Notes: a model not told the origin generated them from the letters alone. A DNA stretch of 64,000 bases from Cryomorphaceae bacterium (GCA_027485415.1 JAIXRC010000014.1:46806-110805); one strand, 5' to 3'; positions 50,571-59,656 are shown, counted from the stretch's first letter. Program-made: numbers and translations.

Positions 50571-52970
50571 GTGTTGAACCGGATTCTACTTACTTTCTGG
50601 ACATTCCTACTTGCCTTTTCATCCTTTGGTCAAGAGGCCACGGTCAAAGGTGTCGTGCTCGGTGAAAACGATGCGCCCTTGGAAGGGGCCAATGTAATTT
50701 ATCGGTACGATGTATCGCGTGGCGCTCAAACGGATAAAAATGGAAATTTTTCCTTGTTCATTCCTGCGGGTAAAGCCTTGTTAATCGTGCGCTACACGGG
50801 TATGCGAAGTGATACCCTGGTGCTGAATTTGTCGGAAAATGAAGTGCAATCTGTTTCGGTTCGGTTAAAACCCTACAGCGTTGAAAAAGGCCAAGTAACC
50901 GTTTCCGTCGGTAAATTCGATAAGCCACTTGAAGAGCAAACAGTGACCATGGTGGTAATGAAACCAACCATGATTGAAAACAAAAACACAAGGAGCATCG
51001 AAACGGCGTTGGATCAAACCCCGGGGTTGAATATCTTAGACGGGGAGCCTCAAATTCGTGGTGGAAGCGGCTTTACCTTTGGTGTCGGTGCAAAAGTCGC
51101 AGTGCTTGTCGATGATATGCCCATGTTGTCCGGAGATGCGGGAAGGCCTGAATGGGGGTTTGTTCCCGTCGAGAACATTAGCCAAATTGAGATCATTAAA
51201 GGAGCAGCCAGTGTTTTGTCGGGAAGTTCAGCTTTGTCCGGTTCTATCCACATTCGGACAGCCTATCCAACAGCTAAACCGTTGAACAAAATTAATGTTT
51301 ACAGCGGTGTATATTCCGCTCCTTCGGTGGAGGGCTCCAAATGGTGGACCGGGGTTCCGCTCATTTCCGGGGCGAATTTCATTCATTCCAAGTCCTATAA
51401 GAATTGGGATGTGGTGGTTGGTGGCAATGTTAATTACGACCATGGATACATTGGAGCGCCTCGTCCGGGACAATATGTAATAGATACGGTATCCAATTTC
51501 ACCGACCGTCAAATGGCGATGAAAAGAGCGAGAATTAATTTTAATGTGCGCAAAAGGTCTTCGAAAATTAAAGGATTAAGTTACGGTTTAAACGGGAACA
51601 TGATGTTAGCCCGAACCAACCTTTCTTTTGCCTGGTTGGACGACACCTCTGGGCTGTACAGAGCCTATCCTGGAGCGGTCTTTTTGCAAGATCAAACGAT
51701 ATTTAACCTAGACCCTTTTGTGCAGTTGATTACAGAAACCAGTGGCAATCATTATTTGCGAACGCGCATTTTGCACAACGATAACCAAATGACCGCCAAC
51801 CAAGATAACCGTGCAACAACGTATTATGCAGATTATATGTTTAAAAGATCTTATCCCTTATTAGGCGGTTTAGATTTTATCGGAGGTTTTACGGGTTCTT
51901 TTGTAAATTCCTTCGCCAACATGTACGTGGGCAGCGGAAATCCCAACAATCAATTATTAAACCTCTCGGCTTACACACAAATGGAGAAGTCGTTTCACAA
52001 AGTATTGAATGTCTCTGCTGGCGCCCGAATGGAGTATTTTCAATTGAACGATACCGTAACCGCCTTAAAACCGATCTTTAGATGTGGTGCCAATTTGAAA
52101 CTTTATCAAGAAACGTATTTAAGAGCTTCCTTTGGACAAGGGTTTCGGTTTCCTACGATTACCGAGCGTTTTATTAAAACGGGCGTTGGTAATTTTGGGG
52201 TTTTTCCTAACCCACAATTGCTTCCAGAGAGCAGTTGGAATGCCGAGGTGGGGCTCAAGCAAGGGTTGAAAATTGGGGGTGTTTACGCATATTTTGATGC
52301 TGCAGCTTTTTGGCAGGAATACCAAAACACCATAGAATATATGTTTGGGATTTGGGACGTTGCCAATGCACCTGCCTCTTTCGCAGGGTTTAAATTCCTG
52401 AATACAGGCAGATCAAGGGTCCTAGGTTTGGATATTTCCTTCGCAGGAAAAAGTAAGTTGGGTAAACTTTCAGAAATTACCTTCTTAACGGGGTACAATT
52501 ATATCGTTCCTAAAACACTCAACCCGGATTACGTTTACGCAATTGATGATATTAACCGCAAGTACAGCTATAATACTACCTCCATGGATTCGGCAAGTGG
52601 AATACTCAAATATCGGTTTTTGCACAATGTCAAATTCGATGCAGAGTGGACCTTAAGAGAGAAATTCTCCGTTGGTTTAAGCATGAAATATTTCAGTAAA
52701 ATCGTCAACATGGATGCGATTATTAAGGATTTTGAGGAAACGACTGCAGCATCAGGAGGGGATAAACAAAACATTCGATACATGGATTATTTTAATTCCC
52801 ATCGTTTCGGAAACACCATTTTCGATGCTCGAGTTGCTTATCATTTTAACGAAAACCACAAAATTGCCCTCGTTGGGTCCAATGTTTTGAACCGCAGTTA
52901 TTCATTACGGCCGTTAAAAATTGAACCTCCAAGAAGCATCATGCTTCAATATACCATGAAGTTCAGTTAG
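50571..52970 (+). CDS. TonB-dependent outer-membrane receptor
   Basis: A 799-residue receptor: signal peptide (LLTFWTFLLAFSSFGQ), carboxypeptidase-regulatory-like domain (about 22-110; 'VKGVVLGENDAPLEGANVIYRYD'), plug ('TPGLNILDGEPQIRGGSGFTFGVGAKVAVLVDDM', 'IEIIKGAASVLSGSSALSGSI') and barrel with a C-terminal aromatic end ('MLQYTMKFS'). The start is GTG; no nearby ATG fits the signal. Ligand unknown. It follows the T9SS-type secreted protein after 3 bases. Confidence 0.93.
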   Translation: MLNRILLTFWTFLLAFSSFGQEATVKGVVLGENDAPLEGANVIYRYDVSRGAQTDKNGNFSLFIPAGKALLIVRYTGMRSDTLVLNLSENEVQSVSVRLKPYSVEKGQVTVSVGKFDKPLEEQTVTMVVMKPTMIENKNTRSIETALDQTPGLNILDGEPQIRGGSGFTFGVGAKVAVLVDDMPMLSGDAGRPEWGFVPVENISQIEIIKGAASVLSGSSALSGSIHIRTAYPTAKPLNKINVYSGVYSAPSVEGSKWWTGVPLISGANFIHSKSYKNWDVVVGGNVNYDHGYIGAPRPGQYVIDTVSNFTDRQMAMKRARINFNVRKRSSKIKGLSYGLNGNMMLARTNLSFAWLDDTSGLYRAYPGAVFLQDQTIFNLDPFVQLITETSGNHYLRTRILHNDNQMTANQDNRATTYYADYMFKRSYPLLGGLDFIGGFTGSFVNSFANMYVGSGNPNNQLLNLSAYTQMEKSFHKVLNVSAGARMEYFQLNDTVTALKPIFRCGANLKLYQETYLRASFGQGFRFPTITERFIKTGVGNFGVFPNPQLLPESSWNAEVGLKQGLKIGGVYAYFDAAAFWQEYQNTIEYMFGIWDVANAPASFAGFKFLNTGRSRVLGLDISFAGKSKLGKLSEITFLTGYNYIVPKTLNPDYVYAIDDINRKYSYNTTSMDSASGILKYRFLHNVKFDAEWTLREKFSVGLSMKYFSKIVNMDAIIKDFEETTAASGGDKQNIRYMDYFNSHRFGNTIFDARVAYHFNENHKIALVGSNVLNRSYSLRPLKIEPPRSIMLQYTMKFS

Positions 52971-52976
52971 AATTTC

Positions 52977-53006
52977 TTGGTAATCGAATTATTTCTCCTA
53001 TCTTTG
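52977..53006 (+). promoter_or_regulatory. Promoter (TTG, 19 bases, TATCTTTG) of rpsP
   Basis: TTG at 52977-52979, 19 bases, TATCTTTG at 52999-53006, then CACC; this is the best match to the Bacteroidota promoter consensus in the window. It lies just after the TonB receptor stop. Confidence 0.8.
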
Positions 53007-53029
53007 CACCCTTAAATTCATTATTAACC

Positions 53030-53044
53030 GAGGTTTTGTACCTC
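53030..53044 (+). promoter_or_regulatory. Hairpin in the rpsP mRNA leader
   Basis: GAGGT-TTTGT-ACCTC forms a perfect 5-bp stem, followed by A6 and 'TAACCAATC' before the ATG. A regulatory leader for S16 in Flavobacteria has been described in Rfam as far as I recall; this hairpin may belong to it. Confidence 0.45.
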
Positions 53045-53059
53045 AAAAAATAACCAATC

Positions 53060-53764
53060 ATGGCAACAAAAATTCGTTTACAACGGCACGGTAAAAAAGG
53101 AAAAGCATTTTTTCATCTAGTAGCGGCAGATAGCCGAGCTAAACGTGACGGAAAATTCATCGAGAAATTAGGAACCTATAATCCAGTTTCTAATCCAGCA
53201 ACGATCGATATTGATTTTGATAGAACTTTGTATTGGGTTGGTGTTGGTGCAGAAATGACCGATACAGCGCGTGCAATTTTATCCTATAAAGGAATTTTAT
53301 ACAAAAACCACCTTTTAAAAGGAGTGGCTAAAGGGGCATTAACCCATGAAGAGGCGGATAAAAAGTTCGGTTTGTGGTTGTTGGAAAAAGAAAATAAAAT
53401 ACAAGCGAAGAAAGACGGTTTGTCGAAGGCAACAGATCATGAAAAAGCAAGCCGATTGAAAGCTGAAATGGAGGCGAATGCAGCCAAAGCAGCGGCTCTT
53501 GAAGCTAAACTAAACCCTGTTATAGAAGAAGAGGCTCCTGCTGCTGAAGAAGCTCCGGTTGCTGAAGAAGCTCCGGTTGCTGAAGAAGCTCCAGTTGCTG
53601 AAGAAGCTCCGGTTGCTGAAGAAGCGCCTGCTGCTGAAGAAGCTCCGGTTGCTGAAGAAGCACCTGTTGTTGAAGAATCACCCGCTGCTGATGCTCCGGT
53701 TGCTGAAGAATCACCTGCTGCGGAAGACGCGCCTGCTGCTGAAGAAGGCTCTGCAGAGGAATAA
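53060..53764 (+). CDS. rpsP: 30S ribosomal protein S16 with long Ala/Pro/Glu-rich tail
   Basis: The first 80-90 residues are S16 ('[39 protein letters not shown]'). A helical linker with '[30 protein letters not shown]' follows, then from about residue 155 a repetitive tail of AP[VA][AV]EE units to the end (234 residues in total; E. coli S16 is 82). Shorter acidic Ala-rich tails are common in Bacteroidota S16, but this one is built of near-identical 18-base units. S16 is a core 30S assembly protein. rimM follows 17 bases downstream, the usual bacterial pairing. Confidence 0.96.
   Translation: MATKIRLQRHGKKGKAFFHLVAADSRAKRDGKFIEKLGTYNPVSNPATIDIDFDRTLYWVGVGAEMTDTARAILSYKGILYKNHLLKGVAKGALTHEEADKKFGLWLLEKENKIQAKKDGLSKATDHEKASRLKAEMEANAAKAAALEAKLNPVIEEEAPAAEEAPVAEEAPVAEEAPVAEEAPVAEEAPAAEEAPVAEEAPVVEESPAADAPVAEESPAAEDAPAAEEGSAEE
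53524..53760 (+). repeat. Tandem 18-base repeat in the rpsP tail
   Basis: Repeated GCTGAAGAAGCTCCGGTT-type units, at least eight with few changes, encode E-E-A-P-V-A in phase with the reading frame. Units are 18 bases, so gain or loss keeps the frame. Confidence 0.9.
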
Positions 53765-53781
53765 TTTCAAACGCAGATTTT

Positions 53782-54303
53782 TTGAACGGCTATTTTCAAA
53801 TAGGTCATATTGCGAAACTTCACGGATACCAAGGTGAAGTTTCGTTGTTTTTGGACGTTACCCAACCTGATGCATACCACCAGCTAAAAACTGTTTTTTT
53901 AGAGATGGATGGGATAGCTACTCCATTTAGCATAAAGTCCTTAAAGCCGATGAACAATGGATTTATCGTGATAAAATTTGAGGGAGTAAACAGCGAAGAA
54001 GAGGCTCGACGCTTGCTAAGACACCCCGTTTTTTTAGCAGATTCTCTTCTGCCGGTTTTGGACGAGCATTCGTTCTATGATCACGAAATCCTCGGTTTTG
54101 ATGTGGTTGATACTGCACGCGGTCTGATTGGGAAGGCTACCGGGGTAATTGACCATCCTTCTAATCCTCTGTTGCAAGTAGAAATGGATGGAGTAGAGAT
54201 TTTGATTCCCCTTAACTTGGATTTGAATAAAATAGTAAACCGTCAGGATAAGAGGCTAACGCTGACCACGCCAGAAGGGCTATTAGATGTTTATTTGTCT
54301 TGA
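53782..54303 (+). CDS. rimM: 16S rRNA processing protein RimM
   Basis: 30S maturation factor that binds S19 near the head. The 173-residue protein has the RimM N-domain ('GYFQIGHIAKLHGYQGEVSLFLD') and a C-terminal PRC-barrel ('ILGFDVVDTARGLIGKATGVIDHPSNPLLQVEMDG', 'EILIPLNLDLNKIVN'). The only fitting start is TTG at 53782; no ATG is in frame between the rpsP stop and the conserved domain. It converges on the GH3 gene with a 13-base overlap. Confidence 0.94.
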   Translation: MNGYFQIGHIAKLHGYQGEVSLFLDVTQPDAYHQLKTVFLEMDGIATPFSIKSLKPMNNGFIVIKFEGVNSEEEARRLLRHPVFLADSLLPVLDEHSFYDHEILGFDVVDTARGLIGKATGVIDHPSNPLLQVEMDGVEILIPLNLDLNKIVNRQDKRLTLTTPEGLLDVYLS

Positions 54304-55445
54304 TTCAATAAGCCAAGGCATATTTTCATTCGAATCACTTTTTTTGCAGCTTCTTCCACTTGCTTTTTGAATTCGGAGTTTTTGCGAAATTCTTTCAGGA
54401 TTTCACGATGGGCTTTGGCGGCATCTACCGGCATTAAAACAATGTCGCAACCTGCTGCAATGGCTAGTGTTGCGCATTGAGGTACGTTCACGACACCTCC
54501 CATGTTCATGGCATCCGTGACAATAAGTCCTTTAAATCCGAGTTCTTTTTTCAATAAATCGGTAACAATGGCTTTTGAACAAGTAGAGGGCAGGCCGTTG
54601 GTTTCGTATTTTTTATTGTTTTTTACCGAAATATGAGCGACCATGATGGATAATACTCCGTTAGCAATGAGTTCCGGGTAATTTTTAATTTCCTTGAGTT
54701 CTCCATCGATGGTTTGAAGGGATGAGTGAGTATCTCCGCTCACCAATCCGTGACCTGGAAAATGTTTGGCAGTAGCAATTATGCCCTGCTGTTGCGTCGT
54801 TTGAATAAAGGCATTTGACCATGGAATCAATTGTTCAGGTTTGTTGCCAAATCCTCGGTAACCCACCGTGGCATTTCCAGCAACGTCCACCACAGGTGCA
54901 AAGTTGTAATTGATACCTATCGAATTTAAAAGTTGAGAAATTTGTTGTGCCACAGCGACAACTTCTTCCATTGAGTTAATTTCAGCTGCTTTTTTTACCG
55001 GCGCAGATTCCCCTATTTTTCGGTTAACCAAACTCGGTTCGGCATCGGCACTGTATAGAAAAGGAAGGCACCCTTTTGATTTGCTTAACGCGTTGAAGTT
55101 TTTTATCCATTCGGTGAATTCTTTTTGGGTTCCGTTCAGCATGAGAATACCTCCAATGATCCTTTCTTGAATGTGTTTTTCAATGGTGCTGGGAGTTTGT
55201 CCGTATTTTCCCACAGCTGGCATGATCAATTGAGCTACGATAGCGGTATCGTCGAGCTGTTGGTAAATATCCTCAACAGCCTTATCTAATGAAGGTTTTT
55301 CGGATAAAAAATCGCTCAGGTTGAATACAGTTTTTTCACTCAATTTAGGAACACTTGGTTTCATTTTGGGTTTTTCCGTTGATTGTGAACAGGCAAATAA
55401 CCCAACCAAAACAGATGAGAGGAAAATAATATGTTTGAGGTTCAT
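54291..55445 (-). CDS. Glycoside hydrolase family 3 lipoprotein (beta-N-acetylhexosaminidase type)
   Basis: From ATG 55445 the protein is 384 residues with a lipoprotein signal (LVGLFACSQ). A single GH3 TIM barrel: 'INYNFAPVVDVAGNATVGYRGFG', 'GIIATAKHFPGHGLVSGDTHSSLQ' (His-Asp loop of NagZ-like enzymes) and the nucleophile Asp in 'LIVTDAMNMGGV'. It probably removes GlcNAc from murein fragments or other glycans in the periplasm. The ORF-track start at 55466 lies inside a TAAATTTG -7 box, so I use 55445. The far end overlaps rimM by 13 bases. Confidence 0.9.
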   Translation of the reverse strand: MNLKHIIFLSSVLVGLFACSQSTEKPKMKPSVPKLSEKTVFNLSDFLSEKPSLDKAVEDIYQQLDDTAIVAQLIMPAVGKYGQTPSTIEKHIQERIIGGILMLNGTQKEFTEWIKNFNALSKSKGCLPFLYSADAEPSLVNRKIGESAPVKKAAEINSMEEVVAVAQQISQLLNSIGINYNFAPVVDVAGNATVGYRGFGNKPEQLIPWSNAFIQTTQQQGIIATAKHFPGHGLVSGDTHSSLQTIDGELKEIKNYPELIANGVLSIMVAHISVKNNKKYETNGLPSTCSKAIVTDLLKKELGFKGLIVTDAMNMGGVVNVPQCATLAIAAGCDIVLMPVDAAKAHREILKEFRKNSEFKKQVEEAAKKVIRMKICLGLLNQDK

Positions 55446-55463
55446 AACGTTAGCTTTTTTTTG

Positions 55464-55471
55464 CAAATTTA
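55464..55471 (-). promoter_or_regulatory. -7 promoter element of the GH3 gene
   Basis: Reverse strand TAAATTTG, exact consensus, ending 18 bases before the ATG at 55445; it overlaps the upstream in-frame start proposed by the ORF track. Confidence 0.55.
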
Positions 55472-55622
55472 TGCGTCAACTAGCCAACTTTTTTGCCAGG
55501 TTTCATTTATTATCAACAAATGAGTGTTTTCATACAAAACATCCCCTTAATAACATTCAATTAAAAATTACTTAACTTTAAATTTAGAAATTAAGTACGA
55601 ACCTTTCATTATAAGTTGTCCC

Positions 55623-57875
55623 ATGAAAATAGCTGCATTTTTACTTTTTTTGCTTACGGTTCGGTTAGCCGTTTCGCAGCCCTTTTACGACAAGCAGACC
55701 GTTCAAACGGTGGAAATATTTTTCGCGCAGGCCAATTGGGATGCTCTTCTTGATAATTTAGCCCAAACTACGGAGGATTATTTATTAGCGGATTCTGTTC
55801 GAATCAATGGGACGGTTTTCGATTCCGTAGGAGTGAAGTACAAAGGGAACAGTTCTTATAATGCCAATAACAATAAAAATCCGTTGCATATCAACTTGGA
55901 TTGGGTCCATTCTGATGCAGATTATCAAGGGTATACCGAAGTTAAATTGCAAAATTTATACAAGGATCCCTCCATGATTCGGGAGGTGCTTTCGTATACA
56001 GTTTTGGAAAATTACATGGATTGCCCCAAAGCCAATTTCGCGAATGTCTATATCAATGGAACGTTGCGGGGCTTATATTCCAGTGCCGAAAGCATCGACG
56101 ATAAATTCAATACCGACCATTATTATGATCACAAAGGGTCTTTTTTCAAGTGCAATCCCATTGGAGGTGCAGGTCCGTTCGGAGGTACCTCCCCAGACCT
56201 GAAATATTTAGGCGCTGATTCAACTTTATATGCCAATGGATACGAGTTGAAATCCACCTACGGTTGGACTGACTTGGTCGATTTGATTAACACCTTGAAC
56301 AATAATTTTTCGAGCATTGAAGATAAACTGGATTTAGACCGTGCGATTTGGATGCTTGCTTTCAATAACGTGCTGGTAAATCTCGATTCCTACAGCGGGT
56401 CGTTTCGGCAAAATTATTATTTGTACCGAGACCTTAACCAACGATTTGTTCCCACGGTTTGGGATTTGAACATGAGCTTCAATGGTTTTCCAGGCGGATC
56501 CGGCAGCGAGCCGGGCAGCGCCAGTTTAGATCCATTGTCCAACATCAACTCGAACAACCATCCCCTGATAAAAAAAATCTTCAATAATCCTATGTATCAG
56601 CGAATGTACATGGCCCATGTACGAACGATGTTGCAAGAAATGTTCGCTTCGAATTGGTACTTAAATCAAGCCAATGCTTTGAGAAATACCATCAATGCAC
56701 ATGTTCAAGCAGACCCTTTTAAATTTTATACCTACACGCAATATCAGAACAGTCTTACCACTGCGGTTTCAGGCGGTGGGCCCGGAGGTGGATCGATTCC
56801 AGGAATTCAAACTTTCATGAACGATCGCGTAACGTATTTCAATTCAAATGCTAATTATCTCTTGGTAGCACCGTCTATTACCGCTTTTTCAGCTTCGAAT
56901 CCCACGCCAGCCTTCAATGAGCCTTTTACCATCAATGCGACGGTGTCGAACGAGACCTCCGTTTATTTGGGGTATCGAACCTCCCACCAGCTGCGTTTCA
57001 CGCGGGTCCCCATGTTCGACGACGGGAACCACGGCGACGGTGCAGCAGGGGATCATATTTACGGCGCGAATGTAATTGCCAATGGTCCAAGCTTTGAATA
57101 CTACCTATATGTCGACAACAACAGCGCTGGAATATTCAGCCCTGCTCGGGCAGAACACGAATTTCACACCTTGGATCTCAATATTCCTGCTCCTACGGCT
57201 GGGCAAGTTCAGCTGAATGAGGCTATGGCGGACAATGATCTTACCCACGATGATCCTTACGGTGAATCCAACGATTGGGTAGAATTGTTGAATACCACCT
57301 CCAGTGCCCTTGATTTAAGCGGATATTTTTTAAGCGATGATCCTGCAAATCCTGTTAAGTGGACGATTCCTTCGAATACCGTATTGCTTCCGAACAGCTA
57401 TTTAATCGTTTGGACCGACAACGATCTGCATCAAATTACGGGATTGCATGCTAATTTTAAATTAGGGGCTTCCGGCGATTATCTTTCGCTTTCCAATGGC
57501 CAGACAGTTCTTGATCAAGTTACAATACCTGCCTTGTTAACCGATCAATCGTATGCTCGATGCCCAGAATCCGGGCTGATATTCGATGTTGCTCAGCCGA
57601 CGTTTGAGGCCATGAATAACTGTGTATCCGGGCTTGAAGACGAAGAGTTTTTTGGAAACATCTATCCTAATCCTTTCAGTGATTATGTGATCTTTGAAGT
57701 GCCTCAAGCTTCGCTGATTGAAGTCTTTGATATCAACGGTAAACTCCTCTACCAAACTCGTTGCAACCAAGGCTTGTGTCAATGGTCAACTGAAAATTTG
57801 AAGCCTGGAATGTACGTTGCAAGAATTCAAGTGTCTGACGAATTGAGCCGAAGCATAAAACTCATCAAGGGATAG
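55623..57875 (+). CDS. Secreted CotH-type protein with LTD and T9SS domains
   Basis: A 750-residue secreted protein: signal peptide (MKIAAFLLFLLTVRLAVS), a CotH/HisKA-like domain (about 25-400; 'GVKYKGNSSYNANNNKNPLHINLDW', 'WDLNMSFNGFPGGSG' with the metal-binding Asp), a beta domain, an LTD (lamin-tail) domain (about 530-650; 'QVQLNEAMADND...SNDWVELLNTTSSALDLSGYFLSDD') and a C-terminal T9SS sorting domain ('IYPNPFSDYVIFEVPQASLIEVFDINGKLLYQTR'). CotH proteins are protein kinases in spore coats; in Bacteroidota such proteins are surface or secreted and their substrates are unknown. Confidence 0.9.
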   Translation: MKIAAFLLFLLTVRLAVSQPFYDKQTVQTVEIFFAQANWDALLDNLAQTTEDYLLADSVRINGTVFDSVGVKYKGNSSYNANNNKNPLHINLDWVHSDADYQGYTEVKLQNLYKDPSMIREVLSYTVLENYMDCPKANFANVYINGTLRGLYSSAESIDDKFNTDHYYDHKGSFFKCNPIGGAGPFGGTSPDLKYLGADSTLYANGYELKSTYGWTDLVDLINTLNNNFSSIEDKLDLDRAIWMLAFNNVLVNLDSYSGSFRQNYYLYRDLNQRFVPTVWDLNMSFNGFPGGSGSEPGSASLDPLSNINSNNHPLIKKIFNNPMYQRMYMAHVRTMLQEMFASNWYLNQANALRNTINAHVQADPFKFYTYTQYQNSLTTAVSGGGPGGGSIPGIQTFMNDRVTYFNSNANYLLVAPSITAFSASNPTPAFNEPFTINATVSNETSVYLGYRTSHQLRFTRVPMFDDGNHGDGAAGDHIYGANVIANGPSFEYYLYVDNNSAGIFSPARAEHEFHTLDLNIPAPTAGQVQLNEAMADNDLTHDDPYGESNDWVELLNTTSSALDLSGYFLSDDPANPVKWTIPSNTVLLPNSYLIVWTDNDLHQITGLHANFKLGASGDYLSLSNGQTVLDQVTIPALLTDQSYARCPESGLIFDVAQPTFEAMNNCVSGLEDEEFFGNIYPNPFSDYVIFEVPQASLIEVFDINGKLLYQTRCNQGLCQWSTENLKPGMYVARIQVSDELSRSIKLIKG

Positions 57876-57877
57876 AT

Positions 57878-58243
57878 TTATTCCTGGGCTAGGTGGTTTT
57901 GGATGGATTGCACTAGAAGATACCGTTGATGAATCTCTTTCAGATAGTATTCGTGGATTTTACGTTCAATGAATCTTCGTTTACTTAAGCCAAAGGTTAA
58001 GAAACCTAGGAACTTTCGAAGGAAAGAAACCCTGGGAAAAAAATCCAAGTCAAGACGACCTGTTTTTTGCAACTCCTCATTTATTCCGGGGCTCAAATCC
58101 ATTTTCAGCGTTTGAAGGCGGATGGATTCTATCAGCGCATCGAACTTTTCCAGATTGGTCCGTTCATAGTCCCGGGTTTTAATAAAACGGGTGTAGCGGA
58201 AATCTACATCGGTAAAGGCCCTGAATAATTCTTCAATGGTCAT
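57878..58243 (-). CDS. Small conserved-looking protein, unknown function
   Basis: A 121-residue protein (from ATG 58243, MTIEELFRAFTDVDFRYTRF), highly charged and mainly helical, with no membrane segment or signal. 'LKMDLSPGINEELQKTGRLDLDFFPRVSFLRKFLGFLTFGLSKRRFIERKI' suggests an amphipathic helical C-terminal half. I do not recognise the family. A TACTTTTG -7 box ends 16 bases before this ATG, which argues against the TTG start used in the ORF track. It is divergent from rimO and ends 2 bases from the CotH gene. Confidence 0.7.
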   Translation of the reverse strand: MTIEELFRAFTDVDFRYTRFIKTRDYERTNLEKFDALIESIRLQTLKMDLSPGINEELQKTGRLDLDFFPRVSFLRKFLGFLTFGLSKRRFIERKIHEYYLKEIHQRYLLVQSIQNHLAQE

Positions 58244-58259
58244 ATAGTTTATTGGTCGG

Positions 58260-58267
58260 CAAAAGTA
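58260..58267 (-). promoter_or_regulatory. -7 promoter element of the 58243 gene
   Basis: Reverse strand TACTTTTG, consensus, 16 bases before the ATG. Confidence 0.5.
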
Positions 58268-58308
58268 ATAAAAGAATCGAAAAGAAGACATTACTGCTGA
58301 GGGTTTCC

Positions 58309-58316
58309 TATTTTTG
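58309..58316 (+). promoter_or_regulatory. -7 promoter element of rimO
   Basis: TATTTTTG, exact consensus, 6 bases before the ATG at 58323; the TTG start in the ORF track (58314) lies inside it. Confidence 0.6.
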
Positions 58317-58322
58317 CAACCT

Positions 58323-59633
58323 ATGAAAACCAAATCTCATCGAAAGAATAAGGTCAATGTGGTAACCTTGGGTTGCTCAAAAAACACTTTCGACTCAGAA
58401 ATCATGATGGCCCAGCTCAAAGCCAACCGTTTTGAGGTTCAACACGAAGGAAACGATGAATCGGAAATTGTAATCATCAACACCTGCGGTTTTATCGATA
58501 ATGCGAAACAGGAATCCATTGATACCATTCTTCAATACGTCGATGCTAAATCGCAAGGTTTGGTGGATAAAGTGTACGTTACAGGTTGTCTTTCCGAGCG
58601 CTATCGTGCGGATTTAGAAAACGAAATCCCCGAAGTAGACGCTTATTTTGGGACACGGGAATTGCCTCGACTGCTCAAAACGTTGAAAGCCGATTACAAA
58701 CATGAATTGGTCGGCGAACGATTGCTCACGACTCCCAACCATTACGCCTACTTCAAGATTGCTGAAGGTTGTGATCGTCCTTGTTCCTTCTGTGCTATTC
58801 CGCTCATGCGGGGCAAACACGTTTCTACTCCCATGGAACAATTAGTGTCCAATGCCCAAGATTTGGCAAAAAAAGGAGTAAAGGAACTGTTATTGATTGC
58901 TCAAGATTTGACCTATTACGGTTTGGACCTTTACAAAAAACGCAATTTGGCGGAGCTCCTGGCAAAATTATCCGATATCGAGGGCATTGAGTGGATTCGT
59001 TTGCATTACGCTTTTCCTGCAGGTTTTCCCATGGATGTGTTAGAGGTTATGAAGGAACGAACCAACGTTTGTAACTACCTCGATATTCCTTTACAGCACG
59101 GTTCCACCGCCATGCTTCAAGCGATGCGCAGAGGGATTACCCGGGAAAAAACAGAAGAATTGTTGGATGCTATTCGACAACGCATTCCCGAAATTGCATT
59201 GCGGACGACCCTCATTTCAGGTTTTCCGGGAGAGACGGAAGCAGATTTTGAGGAAATGAAGGGTTTTGTAGAGCGCAGCCGGTTTGACCGGCTCGGTATA
59301 TTCACCTATTCCCATGAGGAAAATACGCATGCCTATCAACTTGTCGACGACGTTCCCGAGGAATTAAAGCGAAAACGGGCCGACGAAATCATGGAGATGC
59401 AAGCGGGAATTAGCCATGCTTTGAACCAGCAGAAAGTAGGACGAACCTTTAAAACCCTTTTTGATCGGGTAGAAGGGGATTATTTTATTGGACGAACCGA
59501 ATTTGATTCCCCCGAAGTCGATAACGAAGTAAAGGTGCTTCGTACGCCGGATTTGTACTTACCGATGGGTGATTTTTCTACGATTCGAATGGTTTCTGCC
59601 GAGCCCTATGATTTGTTGGGTGAAATAGTTTAA
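58323..59633 (+). CDS. rimO: Ribosomal protein S12 methylthiotransferase RimO
   Basis: Radical SAM enzyme that methylthiolates Asp89 of S12. The 436-residue protein (from ATG 58323) has the N-terminal UPF0004 4Fe-4S site ('LGCSKNTFDSE', 'NTCGFIDNAKQESIDTIL', 'VTGCLSERY'), the radical SAM cluster 'CDRPCSFCAIPLMRGKH' and a C-terminal TRAM domain. The MiaB/RimO distinction rests on 'STPMEQLV' and the S12-type C-terminus, so RimO is favoured. A divergent promoter pair is shared with the 58243 gene. Confidence 0.96.
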   Translation: MKTKSHRKNKVNVVTLGCSKNTFDSEIMMAQLKANRFEVQHEGNDESEIVIINTCGFIDNAKQESIDTILQYVDAKSQGLVDKVYVTGCLSERYRADLENEIPEVDAYFGTRELPRLLKTLKADYKHELVGERLLTTPNHYAYFKIAEGCDRPCSFCAIPLMRGKHVSTPMEQLVSNAQDLAKKGVKELLLIAQDLTYYGLDLYKKRNLAELLAKLSDIEGIEWIRLHYAFPAGFPMDVLEVMKERTNVCNYLDIPLQHGSTAMLQAMRRGITREKTEELLDAIRQRIPEIALRTTLISGFPGETEADFEEMKGFVERSRFDRLGIFTYSHEENTHAYQLVDDVPEELKRKRADEIMEMQAGISHALNQQKVGRTFKTLFDRVEGDYFIGRTEFDSPEVDNEVKVLRTPDLYLPMGDFSTIRMVSAEPYDLLGEIV

Positions 59634-59656
59634 GTACCTTTAACAAAATTTTTGTG

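Noticed and set aside
53520-53837. Leu/Gln-rich and Leu/Lys-rich ORFs in other frames of the rpsP tail
   Set aside because: They are out-of-frame readings of the 18-base repeat and have no independent evidence.
58244-58333. TTG-started N-terminal extension of the 57878 gene
   Set aside because: It would read through the -7 promoter box at 58260-58267; the ATG at 58243 is better placed.
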